From positions 2,976,001 to 3,040,000 of the forward strand of contig NZ_CP133656.1 in NCBI RefSeq assembly GCF_036885195.1: a stretch of DNA of 64,000 nt. The letters run 5' to 3'. This document shows, in pieces, positions 54,449-63,840 of this stretch (position 1 is the stretch's first letter; each line of letters starts with the position of its first letter). The translations under genes and the position numbers were made by a program. The notes under the pieces are model-generated. The model ran no database searches and was not told where the DNA came from. It saw nothing but the letters and a program-made list of their open reading frames with translations. Origin of the DNA: Pectobacterium cacticida (GTDB lineage: Bacteria; Pseudomonadota; Gammaproteobacteria; Enterobacterales; Enterobacteriaceae).

Positions 54449-57295
54449 CTACGCCTCCTCTAACCACGTTTTCCAGCTCGCCAGCACCTGCTCTCGTTCC
54501 GCGATAAATCGATCCTTGCTGACACGACCAGACTGTTCCTGTAGTGCCAGATGGTGTAACTCGTTGCGCATGGCGACATAAGCCTGCTTGAGCGCATTGG
54601 CTTCGTCCTCCGTCATCACGCCATATTGCGCCATCAGTTCCAGAATACGCACATTGTCTGACCAGCGGGTCAGACGGGGCTCTTGAGCCGCGTAGCGTAA
54701 CACCAGATACTGGACAATAAATTCGATATCTGTGATGCCGCCCGCATCCGTTTTAATGTCAAAGCGCGTTTTATCTTTGTTGGCCAAATGCTGGCGCATT
54801 TTTTCCCGCATTTCGCGCACTTCGGTTCGCAGCGTATCCGCATCACGCGGCATACAGAGAATATTGCGACGAATAGATTCAAAGGCCTGTTGCACGCCGC
54901 TTTCGCCATACACCATACGCGCGCGCACCAACGCTTGATGCTCCCATGTCCACGCTTCCTTGCGTTGATATTCATCAAACGCCTCCACTGTACTCACCAA
55001 CATGCCCGCCGCGCCAGAAGGCCGCAGGCGCGCATCGACTTCATACAGAATCCCGGAAGAGGTTCGCGTGCTAAATAAGTGCATTACACGTTGCGCGAGG
55101 CGCAAATAAAACTGGCGACCATCAATGCTACGTGCGCCGTCAGTCATGACATCTGAGGGGCAATCCAATAAGAAGACCAGATCCAAATCGGAGCTGTATC
55201 CCAGTTCCCAGCCACCCAACTTGCCATAGGCAATCACCGCAAAACCATACCCCTCTCGGTGCTGTAAATGGGATGGTTGACCGTAACGCGCCACCATCTG
55301 CCCCCACGCCTGCTGAATGACGGCGGCGATAATCGCCTCGGCTAAATACGTTAAGTGATCGCTTACTTTCATTACCGGCAAGATGCCTGCAATGTCTCCT
55401 GCGGCGATGCGGAGCTGCTGCGCCTGCTTGAATTGGCGCACGGCCTCCAGTTGCTGCTCTTCATCGTCCTCCGGTACACGCATCAGATACTGGCGCAGTT
55501 CATCGGCGTAAGCGCTCGGTTCCGTCGGCTGGTATAGCGTAGACGCATCGAGTAGTTCATCGAGCAAAAGGGGGTAACGCGCCAGTTGACTGGCGACCAT
55601 CGGCGAAGCCGCACACAAGCGCACTAGCTGAGACAACGCAGCACGCGACTCCAGTAATAGTTCAAGATAGGTGGTGCGCGTGACAATCCCCAATAACAGC
55701 GGCGTCAGGCGGGACAGAACCGTATCCGCTTCCTGCCGCGCACAGACTTCGGACAGTAAGCACGGCATAAGCTGATCGAGGACATCGCGCCCGCGCGGCC
55801 CTATCGTGCGTTTCGCCACATCGTGGCGAAACTCCACAATCACGCGCATCAGCCTTTCACGCACCGTCTCCGTGAGATGCGGCGTCAACGGCGCCAGTTC
55901 ACCGTCATCCAGCGTGTCATGCCATAAGCTGCTATAGCGGCTGTGTTCGGGAATATCATGGTTGTCCGGCGCATCGTCACCAATCAGATCGTCGAATACC
56001 CGGCGCACCGCCCGCATATGCTGTATCAGCATCGATTGCAGCGCATCCCAGTGCTCAAACCCCATTCCCCACGCCAGTCGCTGCTGGTTTAAGGCATCAC
56101 CTGGCAGCGTTTGCGTTTGCTCATCGGCAATCGCCTGCAACAGGTTTTCAAGACGACGCAAAAACCGATAGGCGGTACTAAGGTCATGCACCTGCTGCGC
56201 CGTTAATAGCCCCAAAGCGCCGACATGCTGAAGCGTAGGCAACAACGATCGCCCCTGTAGCGCCGGTTCGCGTCCACCGCGAATCAGTTGAAAAACCTGC
56301 GTGATAAATTCAATTTCGCGAATCCCGCCAGCGCCTAATTTAATGTTGTTGCGCAGATCTCGGCGACGAACTTCGCGAGCAATCATACTTTTCATATTGC
56401 GCAACGACTGGATAACACTGAAATCGATATAACGGCGAAAGACGAAGGGTTTCAGCATACTGCGCAATTCCTGGCTATAGGCGTCGTCCATTCCCCCCAT
56501 CAGACGCGCCTTGACCATCGCGTAGCGTTCCCAGTCGCGGCCCTGCTCCTGATAATAATCTTCCATGGCCACAAAGCTAAGGACCAGCGGCCCGCTGTCA
56601 CCAAAAGGGCGTAGGCGCATATCGACCCGATAAACAAACCCCTCGACGGTCTGCTGATCCAGCACCTTAATAAGCCGCTGCCCCAGACGCGTGAAGAACT
56701 GCGCATTGTCCAGTTCGCGCCGTCCGCCCTGCGTATGGCCATTTTCGGGATACACGAAAATCAGGTCGATATCCGAAGAAAAGTTAAGCTCTTCTCCCCC
56801 CAATTTCCCCATTCCGAGAATTAATAAAGGCTGAGACACGCCTTGCGCATTGCAGGGCGTCCCCCACTCACGACAGCAGGCCTGATATAGCCAGCCTCTG
56901 GCTGCGACAATGAGGACCTCGGCCAATATGCTCAGTTGGCGTAGCGTCTGTTCCGTGGTACTGGTTTGCAGCACCTGCGACCACGCTATTCGCGTAAGCA
57001 TATGGCGGCGAAAACGACGCAGTGCCGCCATCAGCGCATGTTCATCACCCACATCGGCCAGCGCATTATCTAACCAGTCGGCATAGTATCGCCACTCGTC
57101 AGGCTGCGGCGGCTGCTGGTGAATGCCTCGCCACCATTCAGGATGCAATGCAAGCGCATCACAGACAAAATCACTCAATGCCAACACCGACGCATCACTG
57201 TCTGTGATAGGTTCATCGGGCGCGGCTTCCTGCAAACGCGCGATCGCGCGCTGAGCGTGCTCTGACAGCAGTACGGGTAAAGGAGGTATCGACAT
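54449..57295 (-). CDS. glnE: Glutamine synthetase adenylyltransferase / deadenylase GlnE
   Basis: Adds or removes AMP on glutamine synthetase in response to PII and glutamine. The ATG at 57295 (MSIPPLPVLL) has AAAGGA 10 bases upstream and gives 948 residues; the frame opens at 57328. The two nucleotidyltransferase domains are visible: GEELNFSSDIDLIFVY (N-terminal, deadenylation) and GWELGYSSDLDLVFLL (C-terminal, adenylylation), each followed by a GlnD-PII-uridylyl-linked helical domain. Between ygiF and hldE as in E. coli. Confidence 0.97.
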   Translation of the reverse strand: MSIPPLPVLLSEHAQRAIARLQEAAPDEPITDSDASVLALSDFVCDALALHPEWWRGIHQQPPQPDEWRYYADWLDNALADVGDEHALMAALRRFRRHMLTRIAWSQVLQTSTTEQTLRQLSILAEVLIVAARGWLYQACCREWGTPCNAQGVSQPLLILGMGKLGGEELNFSSDIDLIFVYPENGHTQGGRRELDNAQFFTRLGQRLIKVLDQQTVEGFVYRVDMRLRPFGDSGPLVLSFVAMEDYYQEQGRDWERYAMVKARLMGGMDDAYSQELRSMLKPFVFRRYIDFSVIQSLRNMKSMIAREVRRRDLRNNIKLGAGGIREIEFITQVFQLIRGGREPALQGRSLLPTLQHVGALGLLTAQQVHDLSTAYRFLRRLENLLQAIADEQTQTLPGDALNQQRLAWGMGFEHWDALQSMLIQHMRAVRRVFDDLIGDDAPDNHDIPEHSRYSSLWHDTLDDGELAPLTPHLTETVRERLMRVIVEFRHDVAKRTIGPRGRDVLDQLMPCLLSEVCARQEADTVLSRLTPLLLGIVTRTTYLELLLESRAALSQLVRLCAASPMVASQLARYPLLLDELLDASTLYQPTEPSAYADELRQYLMRVPEDDEEQQLEAVRQFKQAQQLRIAAGDIAGILPVMKVSDHLTYLAEAIIAAVIQQAWGQMVARYGQPSHLQHREGYGFAVIAYGKLGGWELGYSSDLDLVFLLDCPSDVMTDGARSIDGRQFYLRLAQRVMHLFSTRTSSGILYEVDARLRPSGAAGMLVSTVEAFDEYQRKEAWTWEHQALVRARMVYGESGVQQAFESIRRNILCMPRDADTLRTEVREMREKMRQHLANKDKTRFDIKTDAGGITDIEFIVQYLVLRYAAQEPRLTRWSDNVRILELMAQYGVMTEDEANALKQAYVAMRNELHHLALQEQSGRVSKDRFIAEREQVLASWKTWLEEA

Positions 57296-57315
57296 AGAGG
57301 TTCGTTCCTTTGATG

Positions 57316-57340
57316 TGCCGCCTCTCATGGAGAGGCGGCA
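57316..57340. promoter_or_regulatory. Hairpin in the glnE leader
   Basis: A perfect 11-bp stem TGCCGCCTCTC / GAGAGGCGGCA with loop ATG fills the 52-base gap between ygiF and glnE and ends about 20 bases before the glnE ATG, immediately before its ribosome site. It may tune readthrough or glnE translation. Confidence 0.55.
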
Positions 57341-57347
57341 GTACCGG

Positions 57348-58685
57348 TTACTGTGATAATCCGCCGCTATGCAACCAGAACGGCGTCAGGGTAAGTACCT
57401 TTTTACGCGCGGCTTCCAAATTCACAGACGGCGCGCGATCGGCGGTGCATCGCTCAATTTCCCGAAGCAGCGTGCGCCAGTGTGCAACATAAGCATCCAC
57501 CTGTTCCGCCGGATAGGCGCCGGATAAAAGAAGAAAGGCATAAATATTACGTTGCAGACGAGGACGTTGCTGTTGGTATTGGGATTCAGTCAATGGTGAA
57601 GCAAAAACGCTTTTCAGTTCCGCCGTACTACGACTGAGCATAATATCGGCAAAACGTTTGAACGATCCCTGAAGCTTAAGGCGATCTTTATTGTCCATAT
57701 GTTCACGCCAACCAGACTCAATTAACCAGGAAGTGAGTACCAACTTATTTTTCAGATAATCAATGCTGTAGCACATTTCCGCCCCACCGGGGCCATCTAT
57801 CCGGGCTTCCAGGCTAGTTAGTGCGGCGCGGAAAAGCGTCGTAACTTTGCGCAGTACAACACCACTTACCAGCACCAGCATTTCACGCATCAACGCGCTG
57901 GCCTCTGTCAGCGCGCCGCGCGCGGAGGCGTCACCTCGCACCCAGAGCTCTTCATGGTATTGCCAGTGGCTCAACGCCAGTTCCAGCGCAGCCCGGATCG
58001 CCTGATCGATATTACTTTTCTCAGCCATTTCTAATCGATTAAGCGCAAGCCGTTCGCGAACCGGATTCCCCTTGGCCAAGTGGTATCCGCGTGCCGCTTT
58101 ACTGAGGCTCCCCTGGCGTAGACCGCCAAATTCTGCAATTTCCTGTGCCAGCGCCAGCAGATGAGCCGTTTGCCCCAATTTGAGTTCCATCTCCAACTCA
58201 CATAACGGTTCGGTGACATCCCCGGCACGGATTTCACCGCGATCTAGCGCCACCTCAATCACACTTTGGTGGTAAGTAAATAACCACTTTTCACGGGTAA
58301 AATCCGTGGTAAACAGCGGGGCGAGCGACGCTTGCAATGCGTCAATATCACAATCTTCCGGCCATATTTCCGCTGGCAACAGGCTGAGATCCAGCGCGTC
58401 CTTATCCAACGCAATGTTATACTCCGGATGCTGGTGCAGCCCGCCAATCACACGTCCCGCCGTCTTCACCGTCATTTCATAGCGCTCGTTCTCGCCACGA
58501 ATGCGCAAACCGATACCATGACGGCGTAGATAATTATCCTTGGTTTCATAATAGGTATTGCTCAAACGCTGAGCTTGCAGGTGCTCATACTGGCTATAAT
58601 CACTTTCCCACTCAGCTAACTGCGTCCGCAGCGATTCAACGCTGTCAGGATGAACAATAAGTTTCAACTCGATCTCTTCACTCAT
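57348..58685 (-). CDS. ygiF: Inorganic triphosphatase YgiF (CYTH-CHAD)
   Basis: Hydrolyses tripolyphosphate. 445 residues. N-terminal CYTH domain with the EIELKL signature (residues 4-9), the YYETKDNYLRRHGIGLRIR block (about 45-63) and basic/acidic tunnel residues; C-terminal CHAD helical domain (about 215-430) typical of polyphosphate-binding proteins. Transcribed just ahead of glnE. Confidence 0.93.
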   Translation of the reverse strand: MSEEIELKLIVHPDSVESLRTQLAEWESDYSQYEHLQAQRLSNTYYETKDNYLRRHGIGLRIRGENERYEMTVKTAGRVIGGLHQHPEYNIALDKDALDLSLLPAEIWPEDCDIDALQASLAPLFTTDFTREKWLFTYHQSVIEVALDRGEIRAGDVTEPLCELEMELKLGQTAHLLALAQEIAEFGGLRQGSLSKAARGYHLAKGNPVRERLALNRLEMAEKSNIDQAIRAALELALSHWQYHEELWVRGDASARGALTEASALMREMLVLVSGVVLRKVTTLFRAALTSLEARIDGPGGAEMCYSIDYLKNKLVLTSWLIESGWREHMDNKDRLKLQGSFKRFADIMLSRSTAELKSVFASPLTESQYQQQRPRLQRNIYAFLLLSGAYPAEQVDAYVAHWRTLLREIERCTADRAPSVNLEAARKKVLTLTPFWLHSGGLSQ

Positions 58686-59013
58686 AGCATCACAATACCA
58701 ATACCGTGTTCATTATTGTGCCAGTAAATAGCATTTTGCTTCGGCTGACCACCCCTACCGCATTCGTACGTTTTCACTTGCGGACGAGCGCGCATTTTTC
58801 ATGCAAACCAGCCACGCTAATGCAGCCGGTTACCGGGCACGTTATCGGGCCGGCAAACACATTGCACGTGTATGAATTCGCCTCGGCTCTCAGGAACAAA
58901 TAGAATAGCGCTAATCAATCGGTTCTGAGACTGTTCTCATTTCGGTTTGCACGTTGCCTCGTCAGACTGAAACCTCTACTATCGAGATACTATTAATGCA
59001 ACATGATGATCTT
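58686..59013. other. Divergent spacer ygiF / ygiM
   Basis: 328 bases between divergent genes. The open frame of ygiM extends into it to 58954, but homology places the start at 59014. It should hold two promoters; nothing else was recognised. Confidence 0.5.
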
Positions 59014-59634
59014 ATGCAGAAATTAGGCTTACTTTGCTTTACTTTATTTTCTCTCACGCTGAGCTGTACCGCACAGGCAGATGAAAAACGCTACATTTCC
59101 GATGAGTTATTGACGTATATCCACAGCGGGCCGGGTAATCAGTATCGTATTGTCGGTACACTGAATGCGGGCGCTGAGGTCACGTTACTTAGCGTTAATG
59201 AAAGCACGGGATACGCGCAGATTCGCGATGATAAAAACCGTAGCGCCTGGCTCCCACTCAACCAGCTTAGCACTACGCCAAGCCTGCGCACGCGTGTGCC
59301 CGCACTGGAAAGTCAGGTTAACGACCTGACTGAAAAATTGAATAATATTGACCAGACCTGGAAGCAGCGTACCGCCGATATGCAGCAAAAGGTAGCCGCC
59401 AGCGACAGTATTATCAGCGGGTTACGCCAGGAAAATCAGGATCTGAAAAATCAGCTTATTGTCGCGCAGAAGAAAGTCAGCGCGGCGAATGTCCAGCTTG
59501 ACGATAAGCAGCGTACGATTATCTTACAGTGGTTTATGTATGGGGGCGGCGTTGCCGGCATCGGTTTGCTGCTAGGCTTGCTGCTGCCGCACATTATTCC
59601 GCGTAAAAAGAAAAACGACCGCTGGATGAACTAA
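59014..59634 (+). CDS. ygiM: SH3-domain inner-membrane protein YgiM (TIGR04211)
   Basis: 206 residues from the ATG at 59014 (MQKLGLLCFTLFSLTLSCTA), the E. coli length. Signal peptide (cut near residue 22, AQA), bacterial SH3 domain (about 25-92, YIHSGPGNQYRIVGTLNAG, RSAWLPLNQL), a coiled coil (about 97-172) and a C-terminal membrane helix (about 178-198) ending in basic residues. Proposed to be anchored in the inner membrane with the SH3 part in the periplasm; role not established. Confidence 0.92.
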   Translation: MQKLGLLCFTLFSLTLSCTAQADEKRYISDELLTYIHSGPGNQYRIVGTLNAGAEVTLLSVNESTGYAQIRDDKNRSAWLPLNQLSTTPSLRTRVPALESQVNDLTEKLNNIDQTWKQRTADMQQKVAASDSIISGLRQENQDLKNQLIVAQKKVSAANVQLDDKQRTIILQWFMYGGGVAGIGLLLGLLLPHIIPRKKKNDRWMN

Positions 59635-59638
59635 CCCC

Positions 59639-59665
59639 AATGCCTGCTTAATGCGGGCATTTTTC
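59639..59665 (+). terminator. Rho-independent terminator of ygiM
   Basis: AATGCCTGC / GCGGGCATT stem (one G-T pair), 5-base loop, followed by five T; starts 5 bases after the ygiM stop. Confidence 0.8.
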
Positions 59666-59734
59666 TCTATGGCACAGGCAACATCGCCAGGATGATAGTA
59701 TGTTTGCGGTATTAATGACTGATTCAGGAGCCCG

Positions 59735-60979
59735 ATGTTGAAGATCTACCTTGTCGGCGGCGCTGTTCGCGACAGCCTGCTAGGTTTACCCGTCACCGAG
59801 AGAGATTGGGTCGTCGTTGGTGCGACGCCATCGCTACTGCTTGCGCAGGGTTACCAGCAGGTGGGAAAGGATTTTCCCGTTTTTTTACACCCCGTAAGCC
59901 GCGATGAGTACGCGCTCGCGCGTACCGAACGTAAATCCGGTAAAGGCTATCGCGGTTTTGTCTGTCATGCCGCTCCCGATGTCACGTTAGAACAGGATTT
60001 GCTGCGTCGTGATTTGACGATCAACGCAATTGCGCGTACAGAAACCGGCGAGTTGATCGACCCTTTCCAAGGCCGTCTCGATCTCGAAAACCGCATTCTG
60101 CGCCATGTTTCTGAAGCATTTAGCGAAGACCCGCTACGGGTACTGCGCGTCGCCCGTTTTGCCGCGCGTTTTGCGCATCTCGGTTTCCAAATTGCCGAGG
60201 AAACGATAACGTTGATGAAAAAAATGACCAACGAGGGCGAGCTCGCTTACCTGACGCCTGAACGTGTCTGGAAAGAAACGGAGAAAGCGCTCGGCACCAC
60301 ATCGCCGAATATTTATTTTCAGGTACTTCGCGACTGCGGGGCGCTGGCGGTGCTATTTCCTGAGATCGATAATTTATACGGCGTACCGGCTCCCGCGCAA
60401 TGGCACCCGGAAATCGACACCGGTATTCATACCATGATGACGCTGGCAATGGCTGCCCGTTTGACGCCTGAGATTGATGTGCGATTTGCAGCGCTGTGTC
60501 ACGATGTAGGGAAAGGGTTGACGCCGCCCGAACTGTGGCCTCGACATCACGGGCATGGCCCGGCAGGGGTTAAACTGGTTGAAGCGCTGTGCCAACGTCT
60601 GCGCGTACCTAACCCCATGCGCGATCTGGCTAAATTAGTTGCGGAATACCATGATCTGGTCCACACCGTGCAGATACTACAACCCAAAACGCTGCTGAAA
60701 TTATTTGATGCGATTGACGTATGGCGCAAACCGCAACGTCTGGAGCAGTTGGCGCTCACTAGCGAGGCAGACGCCAGAGGTCGTGCTGGCTTTGAAGAGA
60801 ATCCTTATCCGCAAGGCGATTTCCTGCGTGAAGCCTTCCACATTGCCAACCAGGTTAGCAGTGCGGACGTCGTGGCGGATGGATTTAAAGGCATTGAGGT
60901 GCGCCACGAACTGGCCCGGCGCCGAATTCGGACATTAACAGACTGGAAAGCACAACAATCTGGAACACCCGACGCCTGA
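59735..60979 (+). CDS. cca: CCA-adding tRNA nucleotidyltransferase (multifunctional)
   Basis: Adds and repairs the 3' CCA of tRNAs. 414 residues. Class II nucleotidyltransferase head: YLVGGAVRDSLLGLPVTERDWVVVG (residues 5-29), RRDLTINAIA (about 89-98), EDPLRVLRVARFAARF (about 131-146). The C-terminal HD domain (about 225-330; ALCHDVGKG) gives the phosphatase/phosphodiesterase activities known for the gammaproteobacterial enzyme. Confidence 0.97.
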   Translation: MLKIYLVGGAVRDSLLGLPVTERDWVVVGATPSLLLAQGYQQVGKDFPVFLHPVSRDEYALARTERKSGKGYRGFVCHAAPDVTLEQDLLRRDLTINAIARTETGELIDPFQGRLDLENRILRHVSEAFSEDPLRVLRVARFAARFAHLGFQIAEETITLMKKMTNEGELAYLTPERVWKETEKALGTTSPNIYFQVLRDCGALAVLFPEIDNLYGVPAPAQWHPEIDTGIHTMMTLAMAARLTPEIDVRFAALCHDVGKGLTPPELWPRHHGHGPAGVKLVEALCQRLRVPNPMRDLAKLVAEYHDLVHTVQILQPKTLLKLFDAIDVWRKPQRLEQLALTSEADARGRAGFEENPYPQGDFLREAFHIANQVSSADVVADGFKGIEVRHELARRRIRTLTDWKAQQSGTPDA

Positions 60980-60986
60980 AAGCATC

Positions 60987-61011
60987 AGGCCACGCATAAG
61001 CGCGGCCTTTT
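60987..61011 (+). terminator. Rho-independent terminator of cca
   Basis: AGGCC-A-CGC / GCG-C-GGCCT stem (one mismatch), loop ATAA, followed by four T, 8 bases after the cca stop. Confidence 0.75.
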
Positions 61012-61034
61012 CCCATGCGATACCTAACGCTGAC

Positions 61035-61853
61035 TTACATAAACACCATGTAAACAGCGCCCGCGACGATGAAACGGTAAATCGCGAACGGTACAAAAGA
61101 AATGCGTTTGATTATTTTCAGGAAGGTTTTAATCGCAATCAATGCCACGATAAATGCCGTCACGAAGCCAACAGCAAACATCGGGACATCGGAGAGCGAC
61201 AAGAAATGCCAGCTTTTATACAGATCCAAGACAGTCGCGCCAATCATCATGGGCACCGCCAGAATAAAGGAGAACTCAGAAGCCGCATAGCGACTGACCC
61301 CCATCAACATCCCGCCGGAAATAGTCGCGCCGGAACGGGAAAACCCGGGCCACAGCGCCAGACACTGAAAACAACCAATCATAAACGCCTGACGATGCGT
61401 GATATCGTCCAGCCCCACTGCGCTCGGTTTTTTAGGTTTAAGCCATTCCGCCGCCAGCAGCAGAAACCCGCCAACAACCAGCGCATACATCACATTATTT
61501 GGGTAAAACAAAGACTTAATTACATCATGGAAAACCAGACCGAGTACGACAGCGGGGATCATGGCCAGCAAGATATGCGTCAGTTTCAGCCGTCCGGCCG
61601 TATGCCCCTCATGTGGCACTTCGCCGAAATGAATACCAATCAAGCCAAAGAGACGGCGCCAGAACATGACGACGACCGCCAGAATCGAGCCAAGCTGGAT
61701 AATGACTTCGAATGTCTTGGCTTTCTCATCAACAAACCCCAACCAGTGACCCACAATAATCATGTGTCCCGTGGACGAGACGGGCAAAAATTCGGTCAGC
61801 CCCTCAACCACGCCAAGAATAAATGCGATTAGCAGCGAATGCAGGTCAGTCAT
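61035..61853 (-). CDS. uppP: Undecaprenyl-diphosphatase UppP (BacA)
   Basis: Dephosphorylates undecaprenyl pyrophosphate to recycle the lipid carrier; confers bacitracin tolerance. 272 residues, multi-spanning. The two catalytic motifs are EGLTEFLPVSSTGHMIIVGH (about 17-36) and LALWPGFSRSGATISGGM (about 166-183). Confidence 0.97.
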   Translation of the reverse strand: MTDLHSLLIAFILGVVEGLTEFLPVSSTGHMIIVGHWLGFVDEKAKTFEVIIQLGSILAVVVMFWRRLFGLIGIHFGEVPHEGHTAGRLKLTHILLAMIPAVVLGLVFHDVIKSLFYPNNVMYALVVGGFLLLAAEWLKPKKPSAVGLDDITHRQAFMIGCFQCLALWPGFSRSGATISGGMLMGVSRYAASEFSFILAVPMMIGATVLDLYKSWHFLSLSDVPMFAVGFVTAFIVALIAIKTFLKIIKRISFVPFAIYRFIVAGAVYMVFM

Positions 61854-61891
61854 CTAAAATCCTTGTCTCTAAAAAAATTAATGCCGCCCAT

Positions 61892-61923
61892 AAAAAAGCG
61901 GCCACGTATTTCCGTGCGCCGCT
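61892..61923 (-). terminator. Rho-independent terminator of folB
   Basis: Stem AGCGGC(C)ACG / CGT(GC)GCCGCT with six A on the plus-strand left side, which reads GCTTTTTT on the minus strand. It lies 73 bases after the folB stop and before uppP. Confidence 0.75.
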
Positions 61924-61995
61924 ATAACTGGCTTATAACCTGCTTAGATTACGATTTAGTGGCACATAAAACAGTATTTTTCTGTTAAATCAGAT

Positions 61996-62349
61996 TTATC
62001 GTGCGCCACGCTCAATAATGACCCCAACCTGACGTGCCTGTGCCACCGCGCCCGGCTTGCTCAGTTTGATCCGCAACCAGGGAATGGGGAAGCGCAGCAT
62101 CAACATCTGCGCTACTTCTTCTGCTACGCGCTCCACCAGCGCAAAGCGCTGGTTTGCCACATACGCGATAACGGCATCGCTGACATCAGCATAGCTTAGG
62201 CAGTCATTGACATCGTCACTGGCGGCTGCCTGACGGTTATCCCAGCCCATTTCAATATCGAACACCAGTTTCTGTTGAATAGTCTGTTCCCAGTCATAGA
62301 CACCAATCGTGGTGATGACCGTCAATTCTTCGATAAATACGATATCCAT
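61996..62349 (-). CDS. folB: Dihydroneopterin aldolase
   Basis: Forms 6-hydroxymethyl-7,8-dihydropterin in folate synthesis. 117 residues from the ATG at 62349 (MDIVFIEELTVITTIGVYDWEQ); a GTG one codon earlier is also in frame. LSYADVSDAVIAYVANQRFALVERVAEEVAQML holds the family core with the catalytic tyrosine/glutamate region, and a conserved lysine lies in IKLSKPGAV. Divergent from plsY. Confidence 0.95.
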   Translation of the reverse strand: MDIVFIEELTVITTIGVYDWEQTIQQKLVFDIEMGWDNRQAAASDDVNDCLSYADVSDAVIAYVANQRFALVERVAEEVAQMLMLRFPIPWLRIKLSKPGAVAQARQVGVIIERGAR

Positions 62350-62456
62350 CACGCCATTCTCTGTTTTTGCCGCTGTCGGATACCACTTCCGACGGAATAT
62401 GCGTATTATCCATAGATGAGAAGAGTAATACGACCCTTATTAAACGGAATGGCGTT

Positions 62457-63068
62457 ATGAGTGTTACCGCGCTCGGTATGATGTTAATCGCGTATCTGTG
62501 TGGCTCTGTATTCAGTGCGATTTTGTTTTGCAAAATGACTGGGCTACCCGACCCGCGTCAGCAGGGTTCGGGGAATCCGGGCGCCACTAACGTACTGCGT
62601 ATTGGCGGTAAGGCGGCGGCTGCCGCCGTATTAGTTTTTGATATTCTTAAAGGCATGCTGCCGGTCTGGGCCGCCTACGCGTTAGGCGTGGCTCCTTTAT
62701 ATCTCGGGTTGACCGCCATCGCCGCCTGCCTCGGGCATATTTATCCGATCTTTTTCCATTTCCGCGGCGGGAAAGGGGTAGCGACGGCTTTTGGCGCTAT
62801 TGCCCCCATTGGCTGGGATCTGACAGGGCTGATGACCGGCACCTGGCTGCTGACCGTACTGTTAAGCGGCTATTCCTCGCTTGGCGCGATCGTGAGCGCC
62901 CTCATTGCGCCATTTTACGTTTGGTGGTTCAAACCGCAGTTTACTTTCCCTGTCGCCATGCTCTCTTGTCTGATATTGATGCGCCATCACGATAATATTC
63001 AACGCCTATGGCGCGGGCAGGAAGGTAAGATCTGGCATAAGCTACGCAAGAAGCCCCCGAAAGCGTGA
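62457..63068 (+). CDS. plsY: Glycerol-3-phosphate acyltransferase PlsY
   Basis: Transfers acyl from acyl-phosphate to glycerol-3-phosphate, the first step of phospholipid synthesis. The open frame begins at 62367, but the ATG at 62457 (MSVTALGMMLIAYLCGSVFSA) matches the family and gives 203 residues. Multi-spanning, with the three conserved loops: GSGNPGATNVLRIGGK (about 36-51), HIYPIFFHFRGGKGVATAFG (about 97-116) and the third loop before MRHHDNIQRLWRGQE (about 175-189). Confidence 0.95.
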   Translation: MSVTALGMMLIAYLCGSVFSAILFCKMTGLPDPRQQGSGNPGATNVLRIGGKAAAAAVLVFDILKGMLPVWAAYALGVAPLYLGLTAIAACLGHIYPIFFHFRGGKGVATAFGAIAPIGWDLTGLMTGTWLLTVLLSGYSSLGAIVSALIAPFYVWWFKPQFTFPVAMLSCLILMRHHDNIQRLWRGQEGKIWHKLRKKPPKA

Positions 63069-63168
63069 GGCAAGATAAGTCAGGCTGTTTTGATAACGCC
63101 GGATGCGCGTGGTGTATCTCAGAGAAGAAAATGATAAGCAAAATCGGGGACATTAAACGCTTTTTGGC

Positions 63169-63174
63169 TATAAT
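63169..63174 (+). promoter_or_regulatory. Likely -10 box of the ppa promoter
   Basis: Perfect TATAAT 40 bases before the ppa start. The -35 region is weak (GGGACA about 16 bases upstream). Confidence 0.5.
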
Positions 63175-63214
63175 GGCGACCACGCTATTTCAGGTTTAAA
63201 AGAAGGAAACCGAC

Positions 63215-63745
63215 ATGAGTCTGAACGATGTTCCGGCGGGTAAAGATCTGCCAGAAGATATCTATGTAGTGATTGAAATCCCCGCGAATGCCGATCCTAT
63301 CAAATATGAAATTGATAAGGAGACCGGTGCGCTGTTTGTAGACCGTTTTATGTCTACTGCCATGTTCTACCCTTGCAACTACGGCTATATCAATCACACG
63401 CTGTCCCTGGATGGCGACCCGGTTGACGTGCTAGTTCCCACGCCGTATCCGTTGCAGCCTGGCTCTGTCATTCGCTGCCGTCCCGTTGGCGCACTGAAAA
63501 TGACCGATGAAGCCGGTGAAGACGCCAAACTGGTTGCTGTGCCGCACAGCAAGCTTACGAAAGAGTACGATCATATTAAAGACGTTAACGACCTGCCTGA
63601 GCTGCTACGTGCGCAGATCGGCCACTTCTTCGAACATTATAAAGATCTGGAAAAAGGCAAGTGGGTGAAAGTTGAAGGTTGGGACGACGCGGCAGCGGCC
63701 AAAGCCGAGATCGTGGCCTCCTTTGAGCGCGCGAAAAAGCAGTAA
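63215..63745 (+). CDS. ppa: Inorganic pyrophosphatase (cytosolic)
   Basis: Essential hydrolase of PPi. 176 residues, the E. coli length, no signal peptide. Signature DGDPVDVLVPTPYPL (about 66-80), IKYEIDKETG, FVDRF, FYPCNYGYI, DEAGEDAKLVAVP (about 98-110) and FEHYKDLEKGKWVKVEGW. AGAAGGA ribosome site. It is a distant paralogue of the exported enzyme at 24824-25435. In E. coli ppa is not next to plsY. Confidence 0.98.
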   Translation: MSLNDVPAGKDLPEDIYVVIEIPANADPIKYEIDKETGALFVDRFMSTAMFYPCNYGYINHTLSLDGDPVDVLVPTPYPLQPGSVIRCRPVGALKMTDEAGEDAKLVAVPHSKLTKEYDHIKDVNDLPELLRAQIGHFFEHYKDLEKGKWVKVEGWDDAAAAKAEIVASFERAKKQ

Positions 63746-63779
63746 GCCCGCATATTGCCCGCTTCAATACCGATCGATT

Positions 63780-63806
63780 AAAAACACCGCTTAACGCGGT
63801 GTTTTT
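63780..63806. terminator. Terminator after ppa, probably bidirectional
   Basis: Perfect 11-bp stem AAAAACACCGC / GCGGTGTTTTT with loop TTAAC, 34 bases after the ppa stop. It has T-runs on both strands, so it can also end the minus-strand gene that stops at 63841. Confidence 0.88.
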
Positions 63807-63840
63807 ATTTATGGCGTCCTGGCGTGATCTATAGCGTGTA

